DNA of 6,816 nucleotides, taken from contig JAUWJJ010000061.1 of assembly GCA_030607765.1 (NCBI GenBank), forward strand, positions 1 through 6,816. The letters run 5' to 3'. The first letter of the stretch is position 1. Each line of letters opens with the position of its first letter. The translations under genes were made by a program, and so were the position numbers. Of the stretch, positions 1 through 5,725 are shown piece by piece. Source of the DNA: Candidatus Aerophobota bacterium (lineage in GTDB: Bacteria > Aerophobota > Aerophobia > Aerophobales > B3-G15). The notes beneath the pieces are model-generated. The model saw only the letters and a program-made list of their open reading frames with translations, had not been told where the DNA came from and searched no databases.

Positions 1-95
1 ATAGTATGGATAAAGCTTCTGGTGCACCAACTGCTGGTTTAATTATCGGGAAAGAAGAAGTAATGGTACCTCTTCGCAGGGCTTTAGGTGTGCAC

Positions 96-123
96 TGAGA
101 TAGATGGGGAACAGGTGCTTCTC
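96..123 (+). other. In-frame TGA with a small downstream hairpin
   Basis: TGA at 96-98 falls in the sequence context GVH-TGA-DRWGTG of the PLP enzyme. Eight bases further on, G107-A111 can pair with T119-C123 (five pairs, one of them G-U). C112-G117 could form one more pair, leaving an AGGU apical loop at 113-116. A bacterial SECIS element also lies just 3' of its UGA and carries a G and U in the apical loop, but here the loop sits only 14 nt after the UGA and the stem is weak. The hairpin is visible; a recoding function is speculative. Confidence 0.25.
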
Positions 124-251
124 ACGGAAAAGCTGCCTATGTCACTATCGACCCAGGCAAAGAGGCTTTAGTAGGAGTAATTGCTGCTCTTAAAGTTTTA
201 AGAGATTACCCGGAAAGATATAAAAAATCTGTTGACGATTTATATCAAATA

Positions 252-300
252 ATAAAAGAAGAATTTGCACAGATTAACCCCAAGATAAAAGAAGAATTTG
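252..300 (+). repeat. 16-bp direct repeat pair inside the PLP-enzyme gene
   Basis: ATAAAAGAAGAATTTG occurs exactly at 252-267 and at 285-300. The copies are offset by 33 nt, which is 11 codons, so both encode IKEEF in the same frame within a helical stretch. It may be a small in-frame internal duplication or simply a recurring lysine/glutamate-rich helix. Confidence 0.6.
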
Positions 301-748
301 TGATTTCTAAATCTTATAATTCCACTGCCGTAGAAATAAATTATGAAAAAAGTTGGGAAGAAGGAGGATTGAGAATTCCTATCTTCTCCATTGAAGATAT
401 GTATTCTGGAACTAATGTTTTTCAGACTGGAATGGGTCAGATGGGGGTAATTCCTACCATTGCTTATGATAGTAATATAATGATATCGTCCGGTCTAGGT
501 ACTACCGATGAAGACGGAAACTTAATTGAAGAAAGAGCCCGTTGGGCTATAAAAGCTTTAGTAAAACTCATTGAAATTACTTGTAAGTATGCAGGGATAT
601 TGTAAATTTTAAAAAAAGATATTGAGAGAGATATTAAAAGATAGGAAATTAGCGGGATTAACGTAAATAAAATAAACAATTAATAGAAAATAAGTATAAA
701 AAATAAATAATGGAAATTATAAATTAAAATAAAGGGAGATAATTAGAT

Positions 749-2032
749 ATGTTTAAGGTAGTAATTACTGGAGGAGGTTGGGCTGGTTGCGCTGCTGCAA
801 TTCAATCTGCTAAGTCCGGAAAAGATGTAAAGGTAATTTTGTTAGAACGAGCTGATATGTTGCTTGGTACGGGTTTGGCAGGAGGACTTTTTAGGAATAA
901 TGGTAGATGGACTGCTGCTGAGGAAATAAAAGCGATGGGTGCCGGTGAGTTAATTGAAGCGATGGATCAAAATGCTGTGCATACTAATATTGAAATACCT
1001 CACCATAAGCATGGCTCGGTTTATAGAGCAGCTATTATGGAACCTATTGTTTATAGAATTGTTGAGAATTTTGGGGTAGATATACTAATGGAAAGTCGAG
1101 TTACAGATGTTGTAAAAGAAGGGGGAAAAATAAAATCTGTAGTTTTAAAAAGTGGTGAGGAAATTCAAGGGGATGTTTTTGTGGATACTACAGGGACGTC
1201 AGCAGTTCCAGCAAATTGCACAAAGTATGGAAATGGTTGTTGTATGTGTGTTTTGAGATGTCCGAGTTTTGGTCCAAGAGTTAGTATAACGGCTAAAGCA
1301 GGAGCGAAAGAGCTAATAGGACGTAACGCTACGGGTAAAATAGGAGCGCTTAGTGGTGCACTAGAGATTCCCAAAGAAACTGTTTCTGCTGATATAGTCA
1401 AGAAGCTTGAGGAAAAAGGTTCACTATTGATTCCTGTTGTTGATAAAAAGTTGCTTGAAGAAGATAAGGCAAGATTGGAAATTAAAGCATGTCAACAATA
1501 TGCTACAAAGGAATTTGCTGAAAATATGGTATTTATTGATAATGGTTATGTAAAACTTATAACTCCGTTTCTTCCTCTTCATGAATTAAGGCAAGTTACA
1601 GGTTTTGAGAATGCTCAATATGAGGACCCTCGTGTGGGTAGTCGTGGGAATTCGGTTAGATATATAGGTATTTGTGTTAGAGAAGATAATTTAAAAGTAA
1701 TTGGGATAGATAACGTGTTTTGTGCTGGTGAAAAATGTGGATTATTAGTTGGCCATACAGAGGCTATAGTAACAGGTGTCCTTGCAGGCTATAATGCCGT
1801 AAAATATGTCAGAGGGGAAGAAGCTTTGGTACTTCCTCGTGAGACAGCGATTGGAGACATGATCGCTTATTCAGGGGAGCAGGTAAAAACCGAGGAAGGA
1901 TTAAGTAAACGCACGACTTTTGCAGGTGAGGTCTTTTTTGAACGTATGAAAAATAAAGGATTATATACTATAGACAAAGAAGTGATAGAAGAACGAATTA
2001 AAAGTTTGGGATTAGTTAATGTTTTTAAATAA
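749..2032 (+). CDS. FAD-dependent oxidoreductase (GidA/TrmFO-related or FAD_oxidored type)
   Basis: A 427-residue soluble flavoprotein. The N-terminal Rossmann dinucleotide-binding motif GGGWAG lies at residues 8-13, with the acidic ribose-binding residue E33 at the end of the second strand (VILLERA). The second FAD signature is near the C-terminus (IDNVFCAGEKCG, then GHTEAI..G..AG.NA), as in GidA-like proteins. No N-terminal signal or membrane segment is seen. A compact cysteine cluster, C157 and then C164, C165, C167 and C171, lies between the FAD halves; it could be catalytic or bind metal or Fe-S, which is inference. The start is ATG at 749 with GGGAG at 734-738. The gene is 143 bp downstream of the PLP enzyme and 193 bp upstream of ubiD, on the same strand. 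The last 29 residues are duplicated at the end of the pseudogene at 5726-6016. The oxidised substrate is unknown. The flavoprotein fold is secure; the family branch is less so. Confidence 0.85.
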   Translation: MFKVVITGGGWAGCAAAIQSAKSGKDVKVILLERADMLLGTGLAGGLFRNNGRWTAAEEIKAMGAGELIEAMDQNAVHTNIEIPHHKHGSVYRAAIMEPIVYRIVENFGVDILMESRVTDVVKEGGKIKSVVLKSGEEIQGDVFVDTTGTSAVPANCTKYGNGCCMCVLRCPSFGPRVSITAKAGAKELIGRNATGKIGALSGALEIPKETVSADIVKKLEEKGSLLIPVVDKKLLEEDKARLEIKACQQYATKEFAENMVFIDNGYVKLITPFLPLHELRQVTGFENAQYEDPRVGSRGNSVRYIGICVREDNLKVIGIDNVFCAGEKCGLLVGHTEAIVTGVLAGYNAVKYVRGEEALVLPRETAIGDMIAYSGEQVKTEEGLSKRTTFAGEVFFERMKNKGLYTIDKEVIEERIKSLGLVNVFK

Positions 2033-2039
2033 ATACTAG
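1953..2039 (+). repeat. Long direct repeat, copy 1 (tail of the FAD oxidoreductase gene)
   Basis: These 87 bases match 5937-6023 with three mismatches, all within 1971-1975. The last 64 bases are identical and run through the stop codon and seven bases beyond it (TAAATACTAG). The repeat encodes the conserved C-terminus ending KSLGLVNVFK. Upstream of the ATG at 1946 the two copies diverge completely; downstream they diverge after 2039. The copies are offset by 3984 bp and bracket ubiD, ubiX, lpdD and the livF remnant. Confidence 0.95.
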
Positions 2040-2091
2040 TGTATGTCCGGAAGGAGCAATTAGTATACAGAAGAAATAAGGTACATTTAAT

Positions 2092-2125
2092 CCTTGGGAG
2101 GAGAGAAATCCCTCTCTTCCTAAGG
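2092..2125 (+). promoter_or_regulatory. Strong hairpin in the ubiD leader
   Basis: The arm CCTTGGGAGGAGAG (2092-2105) pairs with CTCTCTTCCTAAGG (2112-2125): 14 pairs, two of them G-U, around a 6-base loop. A run of six T (2139-2144 region) follows about 14 bases later, too far for a standard intrinsic terminator. It lies between the flavoprotein stop and the ubiD start, so it could be a transcript-stabilising or attenuating structure, a weak terminator of the upstream gene, or the scar of a mobile element. No known riboswitch or T-box sequence is recognisable. Confidence 0.55.
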
Positions 2126-2162
2126 AAGGTGCTCATTATTTTTTAATGATAAATATCGATTG

Positions 2163-2189
2163 CGCTCTTTCAATTTAGTGGAGGGAGCG
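2163..2189 (+). repeat. Short inverted repeat just upstream of the ubiD ribosome binding site
   Basis: CGCTC (2163-2167) pairs with GAGCG (2185-2189), and adjacent T-G wobbles can lengthen the stem. The loop contains TTTAGTGGAGG, with a ribosome-binding-like GGAGG. It ends 24 bases before the real Shine-Dalgarno site at 2214. It may be part of the same leader as the hairpin at 2092-2125; function unknown. Confidence 0.3.
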
Positions 2190-2213
2190 AAACACTTAAA
2201 AAAAAAGATAAGG

Positions 2214-2219
2214 AAGGAG
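2214..2219 (+). promoter_or_regulatory. Ribosome binding site that sets the ubiD start
   Basis: AAGGAG sits six bases before the ATG at 2226. This supports 2226 over the in-frame TTG at 2160, which would add 22 mostly lysine/arginine-rich residues and would start within the leader's inverted repeat. MKSLRNFLDILEKE is also a typical UbiD-family N-terminus. Confidence 0.8.
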
Positions 2220-2225
2220 AAAAAA

Positions 2226-3584
2226 ATGAAGAGTTTAAGGAATTTTTTGGATATATTGGAGAAGGAAGCTCCTGAAGAAATTATTCATGTAAAAAAAGAA
2301 GTTCTTCCTATGTATGAGACTACTGCTATATTGACAAAATTAGAGCAACAAAATAGATTTCCAGTAGTCATTTTTGATAATATGAAAGGGTCGGATATGC
2401 CTGTTGTTGTTAGTGTAAACTCCTCTAGGAAAAGGTTGGCTCTTGCTTTAAATGTAACAGAAGAGAAATTAGTTGAGAAATATAGAATTGGAGAAGAGAA
2501 TCTTATTTCTCCTAAATTAGTGAATAGCGCTCCGGTAAAGGAAGTGGTTAGAAAAGGAAACGAAGTTGATTTGACAAGCTTACCTATAATAACTCATCAT
2601 GAAGGTGATGGAGCACCTTATATTACTGCAAGCATAATAGTGGCTAAGGATCCTGAAACTGGAATTAGAAATGCTAGTTTAGGAAGGCTCATGCTTATAA
2701 GTAAAAATGAGTTAAGGACACATCTCACTCCTAGTCGCCATCTATGGGAATGTCAGAGGAAAGCCGAAGAAAAAGGGAGGCCCTTAGAAATAGCTATATT
2801 CATAGGGGCGCATCCAGCCTGGGCGATAGGCTCGTTATCTATTGCTCCATTTAAAACTGATGAGTATGGGGTTATCGGTGGAATAATGGGAGAGCCTTTA
2901 GAAATTGTGAATTGTGAAACAGTGGATTTGGCAGTGCCAACTATGGCAGAAATAGTTCTTGAGGGCGAGATTTTACCTAACATTCGGGAACCAGAAGGAC
3001 CGTTTGGTGAATTTACTGGGCATTCAATTGGTTTATTAAAACGACATGTGATTAAAATAAAAGCAATTACCCATCGTAAGAATCCAATTTATCAGGATAT
3101 TTTTGCAGGACATATTGAACATCGCCTTTTAGGAGCTGTTCCTCGAGAAGCTTATCTCTACAAAGCAATTAAAGGAGTAATGCCTTCTATTAAGGCTGTT
3201 CATATGCCTATTTCAGGGTGTTGTAGATTTCATTGTTATATTTCAATATCTAAAAAAGCAGAAGGGCAAGCTAAAAATACGATTTTTACAGCTTTAGGAA
3301 CAGACCCCTACTTAAAACACGTCGTAGTTGTCGATGACGATGTTGATGTATATAATGAGACAGAAGTATTATGGGCTATTTCTACCAGAGTTCAAGCTGA
3401 TGAAGATGTTTTTATAATTCCTGGGTGTAGAGGGTCAGACTTGGACCCTTCCGCTAAAGAACAGGGCATAGTAACAAAAGTAGGCATAGATGCTACCAGG
3501 ACTTTGTTAAGACCTTTTCCTTCTCGCTTAAAGATTCCTGAGAAAGTCATGAACAAAATGAAACTGGAAGATTACTTGGGGTAG
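2226..3584 (+). CDS. ubiD: UbiD-family prenylated-FMN-dependent (de)carboxylase
   Basis: A 452-residue cytoplasmic enzyme of usual family length. UbiD enzymes catalyse reversible, non-oxidative decarboxylation of aromatic or alpha,beta-unsaturated acids using prenylated FMN made by UbiX. By spacing with fungal Fdc1 (recalled), the catalytic E-R-E triad is R154 (NASLGR), E257 and E262 (EPEGPFGEFTG). The metal/cofactor ligands correspond to N149, H172 (SRHLW) and E223 (GGIMGEPLE). All are present, so the enzyme looks active. ATG at 2226 is chosen for its AAGGAG site. ubiX and the LpdD-like gene follow 442 bp downstream, separated by a decayed transposase remnant that may have split an original ubiD-ubiX-lpdD operon. 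The LpdD partner suggests a hydroxyarylic acid (gallate/protocatechuate-type) decarboxylase rather than the ubiquinone-pathway enzyme, but the substrate cannot be read from the sequence. Confidence 0.95.
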   Translation: MKSLRNFLDILEKEAPEEIIHVKKEVLPMYETTAILTKLEQQNRFPVVIFDNMKGSDMPVVVSVNSSRKRLALALNVTEEKLVEKYRIGEENLISPKLVNSAPVKEVVRKGNEVDLTSLPIITHHEGDGAPYITASIIVAKDPETGIRNASLGRLMLISKNELRTHLTPSRHLWECQRKAEEKGRPLEIAIFIGAHPAWAIGSLSIAPFKTDEYGVIGGIMGEPLEIVNCETVDLAVPTMAEIVLEGEILPNIREPEGPFGEFTGHSIGLLKRHVIKIKAITHRKNPIYQDIFAGHIEHRLLGAVPREAYLYKAIKGVMPSIKAVHMPISGCCRFHCYISISKKAEGQAKNTIFTALGTDPYLKHVVVVDDDVDVYNETEVLWAISTRVQADEDVFIIPGCRGSDLDPSAKEQGIVTKVGIDATRTLLRPFPSRLKIPEKVMNKMKLEDYLG

Positions 3585-3676
3585 AACAGAAGAAAAGGAA
3601 ATGCAAGTTATAGTTAATTCGGATTCCGGTAATTTGAATAATGTCTACTAAGACATGGTTCAATCTTTTCTGAGAT

Positions 3677-3717
3677 AAAAGGGTTCTTTCTCGTAGTATT
3701 TTGGTGTTCCCTTTTTT
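3677..3717 (+). terminator. Possible intrinsic terminator after ubiD
   Basis: AAAAGGG (3677-3683) pairs with CCCTTTT (3709-3715), and the 3' arm merges into a T6 run at 3712-3717. The 25-base loop is longer than usual. It lies 92 bases after the ubiD stop. If real, ubiX and lpdD would need their own promoter downstream. Confidence 0.4.
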
Positions 3718-3785
3718 AATATCTTTTCTCTCGTTTAGTAATTATTAATAAAATGAGTTCAGAAAAGGGATGGAGGGTGCAAAGC

Positions 3786-4030
3786 TTGAGTTTTAAGAGA
3801 TACCCTGTTGAGATAAGGATTGAGGCGATACAGGGTATCAGAAGATAAAATCCAGCCCATAGCAAGAGAGGTTGGAGTAGACCCTGTATACCTTTGGAAG
3901 GAAAGAGCCTTATCTACTTTAAGATAAGGGAAGATTTTGAGATTCGTAAGAGAATCCCTAAGTTTAAAAAAATCCAGAAAATAAGGAAATAGAGAAGCTA
4001 AAAAGGAAAGTAGAGAAGAAAGTAGAATGA
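3786..4030 (+). pseudogene. Decayed transposase helix-turn-helix subunit (OrfA-like) between ubiD and ubiX
   Basis: No single frame is open, but consecutive fragments in shifting frames read as one short insertion-sequence OrfA-type protein. The first is FKRYPVEIRIEAIQG (3792-3836). After a frame change at about 3834 comes VSEDKIQPIAREVGVDPVYL, continuing to WKERAL (3835-3912), a typical HTH recognition helix (REVGVDP..LWKER). A middle part around 3913-3973 is unclear. The last is PENKEIEKLKRKVEKKVE with stop at 4028-4030, a coiled-coil tail as found at the end of such proteins. At least two frameshifts are needed and no OrfB catalytic part is seen. The ubiX ATG (4027) overlaps the remnant's stop as ATGA. 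The HTH-transposase identity is from pattern recognition; the exact IS family is not determined. Confidence 0.6.
3799..3839 (+). repeat. Perfect 10-bp inverted repeat in the transposase remnant
   Basis: GATACCCTGT (3799-3808) and ACAGGGTATC (3830-3839) are exact reverse complements separated by 21 bases. A related ACCCTGTATACC lies at 3881-3892. The 3' arm coincides with the site where the remnant changes frame. It could be an operator-like site, a hairpin, or a rearrangement scar. Confidence 0.6.
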
Positions 4031-4602
4031 GAAAAATAAAGCTAATTATTGGAATAAGTGGTGCGAGTGGAATTATTTATGGAGTGAGGCTTTTGGAAGA
4101 ACTTCAAAAAAGGGAAATAGAGACTCACCTCATTATTACTCCCTTAGCAGAGAATATTTTAGAACAGGAAACCAAACTTAAGAAAAGAGAAGTGATAGAA
4201 CTAGCCACAAATTATTATAAAATTAGAGATTTAACCGCTTCTATCGCTAGTGGCTCTGTAATAAATGATGGTTTGGTTGTTATTCCCTGTAGTATGAAGA
4301 CATTAGCAGGAATAGCTCATGGATATACAGACAACCTTCTGCTTCGGGTTGCCGATGTTACTTTAAAAGAGAAAAGAACTCTCATTATAGTCCCGAGGGA
4401 AACTCCCTTAAACCTAATTCATTTAGAGAATATGATAAGATTGGCAAAAATGGGAGCTTTCATTATACCTGCGATGCCAGCATTCTATCATAATCCCCAA
4501 ACATTAGATGATATTGTCAATCACATAGTAGGTAAAGTTTTAGACAGCTTAAAGATTGATCATAATCTATACTTGAGATGGGGAGGTATTAAAGATAGGT
4601 AA
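4027..4602 (+). CDS. ubiX: UbiX-family flavin prenyltransferase
   Basis: A 191-residue cytoplasmic enzyme of normal length. It transfers a dimethylallyl group to FMN to make prenylated FMN, the UbiD cofactor. Signatures are the N-terminal FMN-binding GISGASG (residues 9-15), PCSMKTLAGIA (87-97), and the phosphate-binding and catalytic region with K114, R124 and E125 in RETPLN. Y154 (FYHNPQT) and R184 (LYLRWGG) match conserved residues of Pseudomonas UbiX by recalled alignment. ATG at 4027 starts directly at the GISGASG strand and is the natural family start. The upstream sequence is A/G-rich without a strong Shine-Dalgarno match and belongs to a transposase remnant, so the original leader may have been replaced. 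Its TAA shares one base with the next gene's ATG (TAATG), indicating translational coupling to the LpdD-like gene. Confidence 0.96.
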   Translation: MRKIKLIIGISGASGIIYGVRLLEELQKREIETHLIITPLAENILEQETKLKKREVIELATNYYKIRDLTASIASGSVINDGLVVIPCSMKTLAGIAHGYTDNLLLRVADVTLKEKRTLIIVPRETPLNLIHLENMIRLAKMGAFIIPAMPAFYHNPQTLDDIVNHIVGKVLDSLKIDHNLYLRWGGIKDR

Positions 4603-5006
4603 TGGAGATAAAAATAGAAGTTTGTATAGAAGTAAAGAGAGGAAGAGTAAAGTTATCAGCTCTGAAAGCAGGGAAGGGGTTTGTAGTATTAATTACTGGA
4701 GGAGAAAAACCCCATATAGGTGCTATTGCGGTCGCTATTCCACGACCCAGCTTATCAAACCCTCAACATTACAGCGCTACCTCCTCTGTTTTTACTCTTA
4801 CGGGACATAAAGATGATGAAATAGCTAGACGAGCGAGTGAGAAAATTGCCAAAGAAAGTAAAGAAGTTACTGTAGTAATAGCAGGCTTGCATATCCAGGA
4901 AGCAAAGCCTTCAGAGATTAATCAATTAGTAAGAAATTCAAATATAGTGGTTAAAAGGTTTCTTAAATTTCTTGAAGAAAATGATAAATTAGATTCGGCA
5001 ATTTGA
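4602..5006 (+). CDS. lpdD: LpdD-like subunit (prenylated-flavin chaperone family) of a UbiD decarboxylase
   Basis: A 134-residue protein without signal or membrane segments. Recognisable family blocks are GGEKPHIGA (33-41), PRPSL (47-51), SATSSVFTLTGHKDD (58-72) and VVIAGLHI (91-98). They match the LpdD type of gallate decarboxylase accessory protein, thought to assist loading of prenylated FMN or maturation of the UbiD enzyme. Placement right after ubiX with a TAATG overlap fits the lpdBCD gene set (UbiX, UbiD, LpdD), though here ubiD comes first and is detached. The role of LpdD in lactobacilli is only partly characterised, so the biochemical function is inferred. The TGA stop at 5004-5006 gives the normal family length. 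A hairpin-rich spacer follows. Confidence 0.88.
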   Translation: MEIKIEVCIEVKRGRVKLSALKAGKGFVVLITGGEKPHIGAIAVAIPRPSLSNPQHYSATSSVFTLTGHKDDEIARRASEKIAKESKEVTVVIAGLHIQEAKPSEINQLVRNSNIVVKRFLKFLEENDKLDSAI

Positions 5007-5018
5007 ATCCTATGCGTT

Positions 5019-5082
5019 AAGGTTGTCCTTTTTTTAGTGAATAGAAAAACCTTGGGTTTAACCTTTTCTTACTTTATTCACT
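5019..5082 (+). terminator. Weak terminator-like stem and larger hairpin after lpdD
   Basis: AAGG (5019-5022) and CCTT (5027-5030) form a 4-bp stem running into T7 (5029-5035), a weak intrinsic terminator. Immediately after, AGTGAATA (5036-5043) pairs with TATTCACT (5075-5082), and inside it GAAAA (5044-5048) pairs with TTTTC (5064-5068). This makes a long imperfect hairpin. It probably ends the ubiX-lpdD transcript, or it may be an intergenic repeat unit. Confidence 0.4.
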
Positions 5083-5092
5083 ATTCGCTGAT

Positions 5093-5114
5093 TTGCGGTG
5101 TTTTCCGCAACACC
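5093..5114 (+). repeat. Two overlapping, mutually exclusive hairpins
   Basis: TTGCGG (5093-5098) can pair with CCGCAA (5105-5110). Alternatively GGTGTT (5097-5102) can pair with AACACC (5109-5114). Both are perfect 6-bp stems with 6-base loops, and they share bases, so only one can form at a time. They end 14 bases before recognisable livF homology begins, close to the presumed rearrangement junction. Confidence 0.5.
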
Positions 5115-5127
5115 TTGAAAAAAGCAC

Positions 5128-5644
5128 AGTCTGACTGCTACTGAGATCGTTAAATTGGGCATATCTCAATGCCCGGAGGGAAGAGGAATTTGGCCGGAGA
5201 TGACCCTATTTGAAAATTTAGAGATGGGGGCTTATGTCCGTAAGGATAAAAAAAATATAAAAAAGGATTTTGAGCAGGTTTATGCTTATTTTCCTGTTCT
5301 TGAAGAGAGAAAAAATCAGTTAGCCGGAAGTTTAAGTGGGGGGGAACAGCAGATGTTGGCTATAGGGCGGGCATTAATGAGTAGACCAAAACTACTTATT
5401 ACTATTACTCGATGAACCATCCCTGGGATTAGCTCCTATTCTGGTTAAAGAAGTAGCTGATATCATTAAGAAAATTCATCGAGAAGGAACCACTGTTCTT
5501 TTGGTGGAACAGAATGCTTTTTTAGCTTTGAATATATCAAATAGAGCTTATATATTGGAAACAGCTAAAGTTGTCTTGGAAGGTAAGGCAAAAGAACTTT
5601 TACGAGATGAACGAGTAAAAAAAGCATATCTGGGTAAGGGATAA
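5128..5644 (+). pseudogene. livF: Remnant of LivF-type ABC transporter ATPase (5'-truncated and frameshifted)
   Basis: LivF is the ATPase of branched-chain amino acid or related organic-acid ABC importers. Homology starts abruptly at SLTATEIVKLGIS (5128) and continues as CPEGRGIWPEMTLFENLEMG, so the first third, including the Walker A P-loop, is missing. The ABC signature LSGGEQQMLAIGRAL is intact. After RPK (ending at 5391) the frame shifts: the Walker B region LLLLDEPSLGLAP resumes in the next frame at 5399. Exactly seven extra bases (5392-5398) account for it, beside near-tandem ACTTATT/ACTATTA units, suggesting slippage. The rest, including LLVEQNA, which is characteristic of LivF, runs to a normal C-terminus and TAA at 5642-5644. 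No permease, binding-protein or livG gene is in the window. It cannot make an active ATPase. Confidence 0.9.
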
Positions 5645-5681
5645 AAGGTATTGGGAGGGAAAGCGAAGTAAACTTCAAAAT

Positions 5682-5690
5682 TGGTATAAT
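5682..5690 (+). promoter_or_regulatory. Possible extended -10 promoter element
   Basis: TGGTATAAT carries a perfect TATAAT (5685-5690) with the TGn extension, 35 bases before the ATG at 5726. No good -35 hexamer is seen 17 bases upstream. It could drive the chimeric flavoprotein pseudogene; spacing is plausible for a short leader. Confidence 0.35.
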
Positions 5691-5725
5691 TTATGTAAAA
5701 TTGTATGGGAAAAGGAGAAGGATTA

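Larger units (their letters stand above)
3..605 (+). pseudogene. SelA-like (fold-type I) PLP-dependent enzyme, 5'-partial, interrupted by an in-frame TGA
   Basis: The reading frame is open from the window edge to a TAA at 603-605, about 200 codons, broken only by TGA at 96-98. The start lies outside the window. The visible part begins SMDKASGAPTAGLIIGK, which matches the Schiff-base lysine region of SelA-like and aminotransferase class V-fold enzymes (DK followed by GPTAG(L/I)I.GK). A C-terminal-domain block then contains GTGASHGKAAYVTIDPGKEA and a closing segment around YSGTNVFQTGMGQMG. Known members of this fold act on amino acids or amino sugars, or transfer selenium; which reaction applies here cannot be read. 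Codon use and protein character look normal on both sides of the TGA, so either one nonsense change occurred or the TGA is read through, for example as selenocysteine. I favour a pseudogene because several neighbours are also broken. The family call is from recalled motifs and the exact subfamily is uncertain. Confidence 0.6.

Noticed and set aside
96..98. Genome-wide reassignment of TGA to a sense codon
   Set aside because: The lpdD-like gene ends at a TGA at its normal family length, and TGG is used freely for tryptophan in the intact genes, so TGA appears to be a stop here.
252..300. CRISPR-like repeat
   Set aside because: There are only two copies, in frame inside coding sequence, with no third unit or regular spacers.
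606..748. Promoter or terminator in the AT-rich gap before the FAD gene
   Set aside because: The gap is so AT-rich that weak -10-like matches occur by chance; no paired -35/-10 or GC stem with a T-run is convincing.
1165..1401. Minus-strand open frame inside the FAD oxidoreductase gene
   Set aside because: It is antisense to well-supported coding sequence with clear protein motifs; the same holds for the minus-strand frames at 464-679, 1867-2136, 2753-2983 and 5548-5847.
2092..2145. T-box or known riboswitch before ubiD
   Set aside because: The hairpin is strong, but no T-box consensus or recognised riboswitch core is visible, and ubiD is not a typical T-box target.
2160..2225. Longer ubiD start at TTG 2160
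   Set aside because: It adds 22 basic residues not typical of UbiD, has no ribosome binding site, and starts in an inverted repeat; ATG 2226 has AAGGAG six bases upstream.
4622..4810. 62-codon frame inside lpdD
   Set aside because: It overlaps the lpdD-like gene in another frame, and its translation has no recognisable family character.
5705..5725. Earlier ATG for the chimeric flavoprotein
   Set aside because: The extra seven codons encode the Shine-Dalgarno region of the ATG at 5726, which begins directly at a normal flavoprotein N-terminus.
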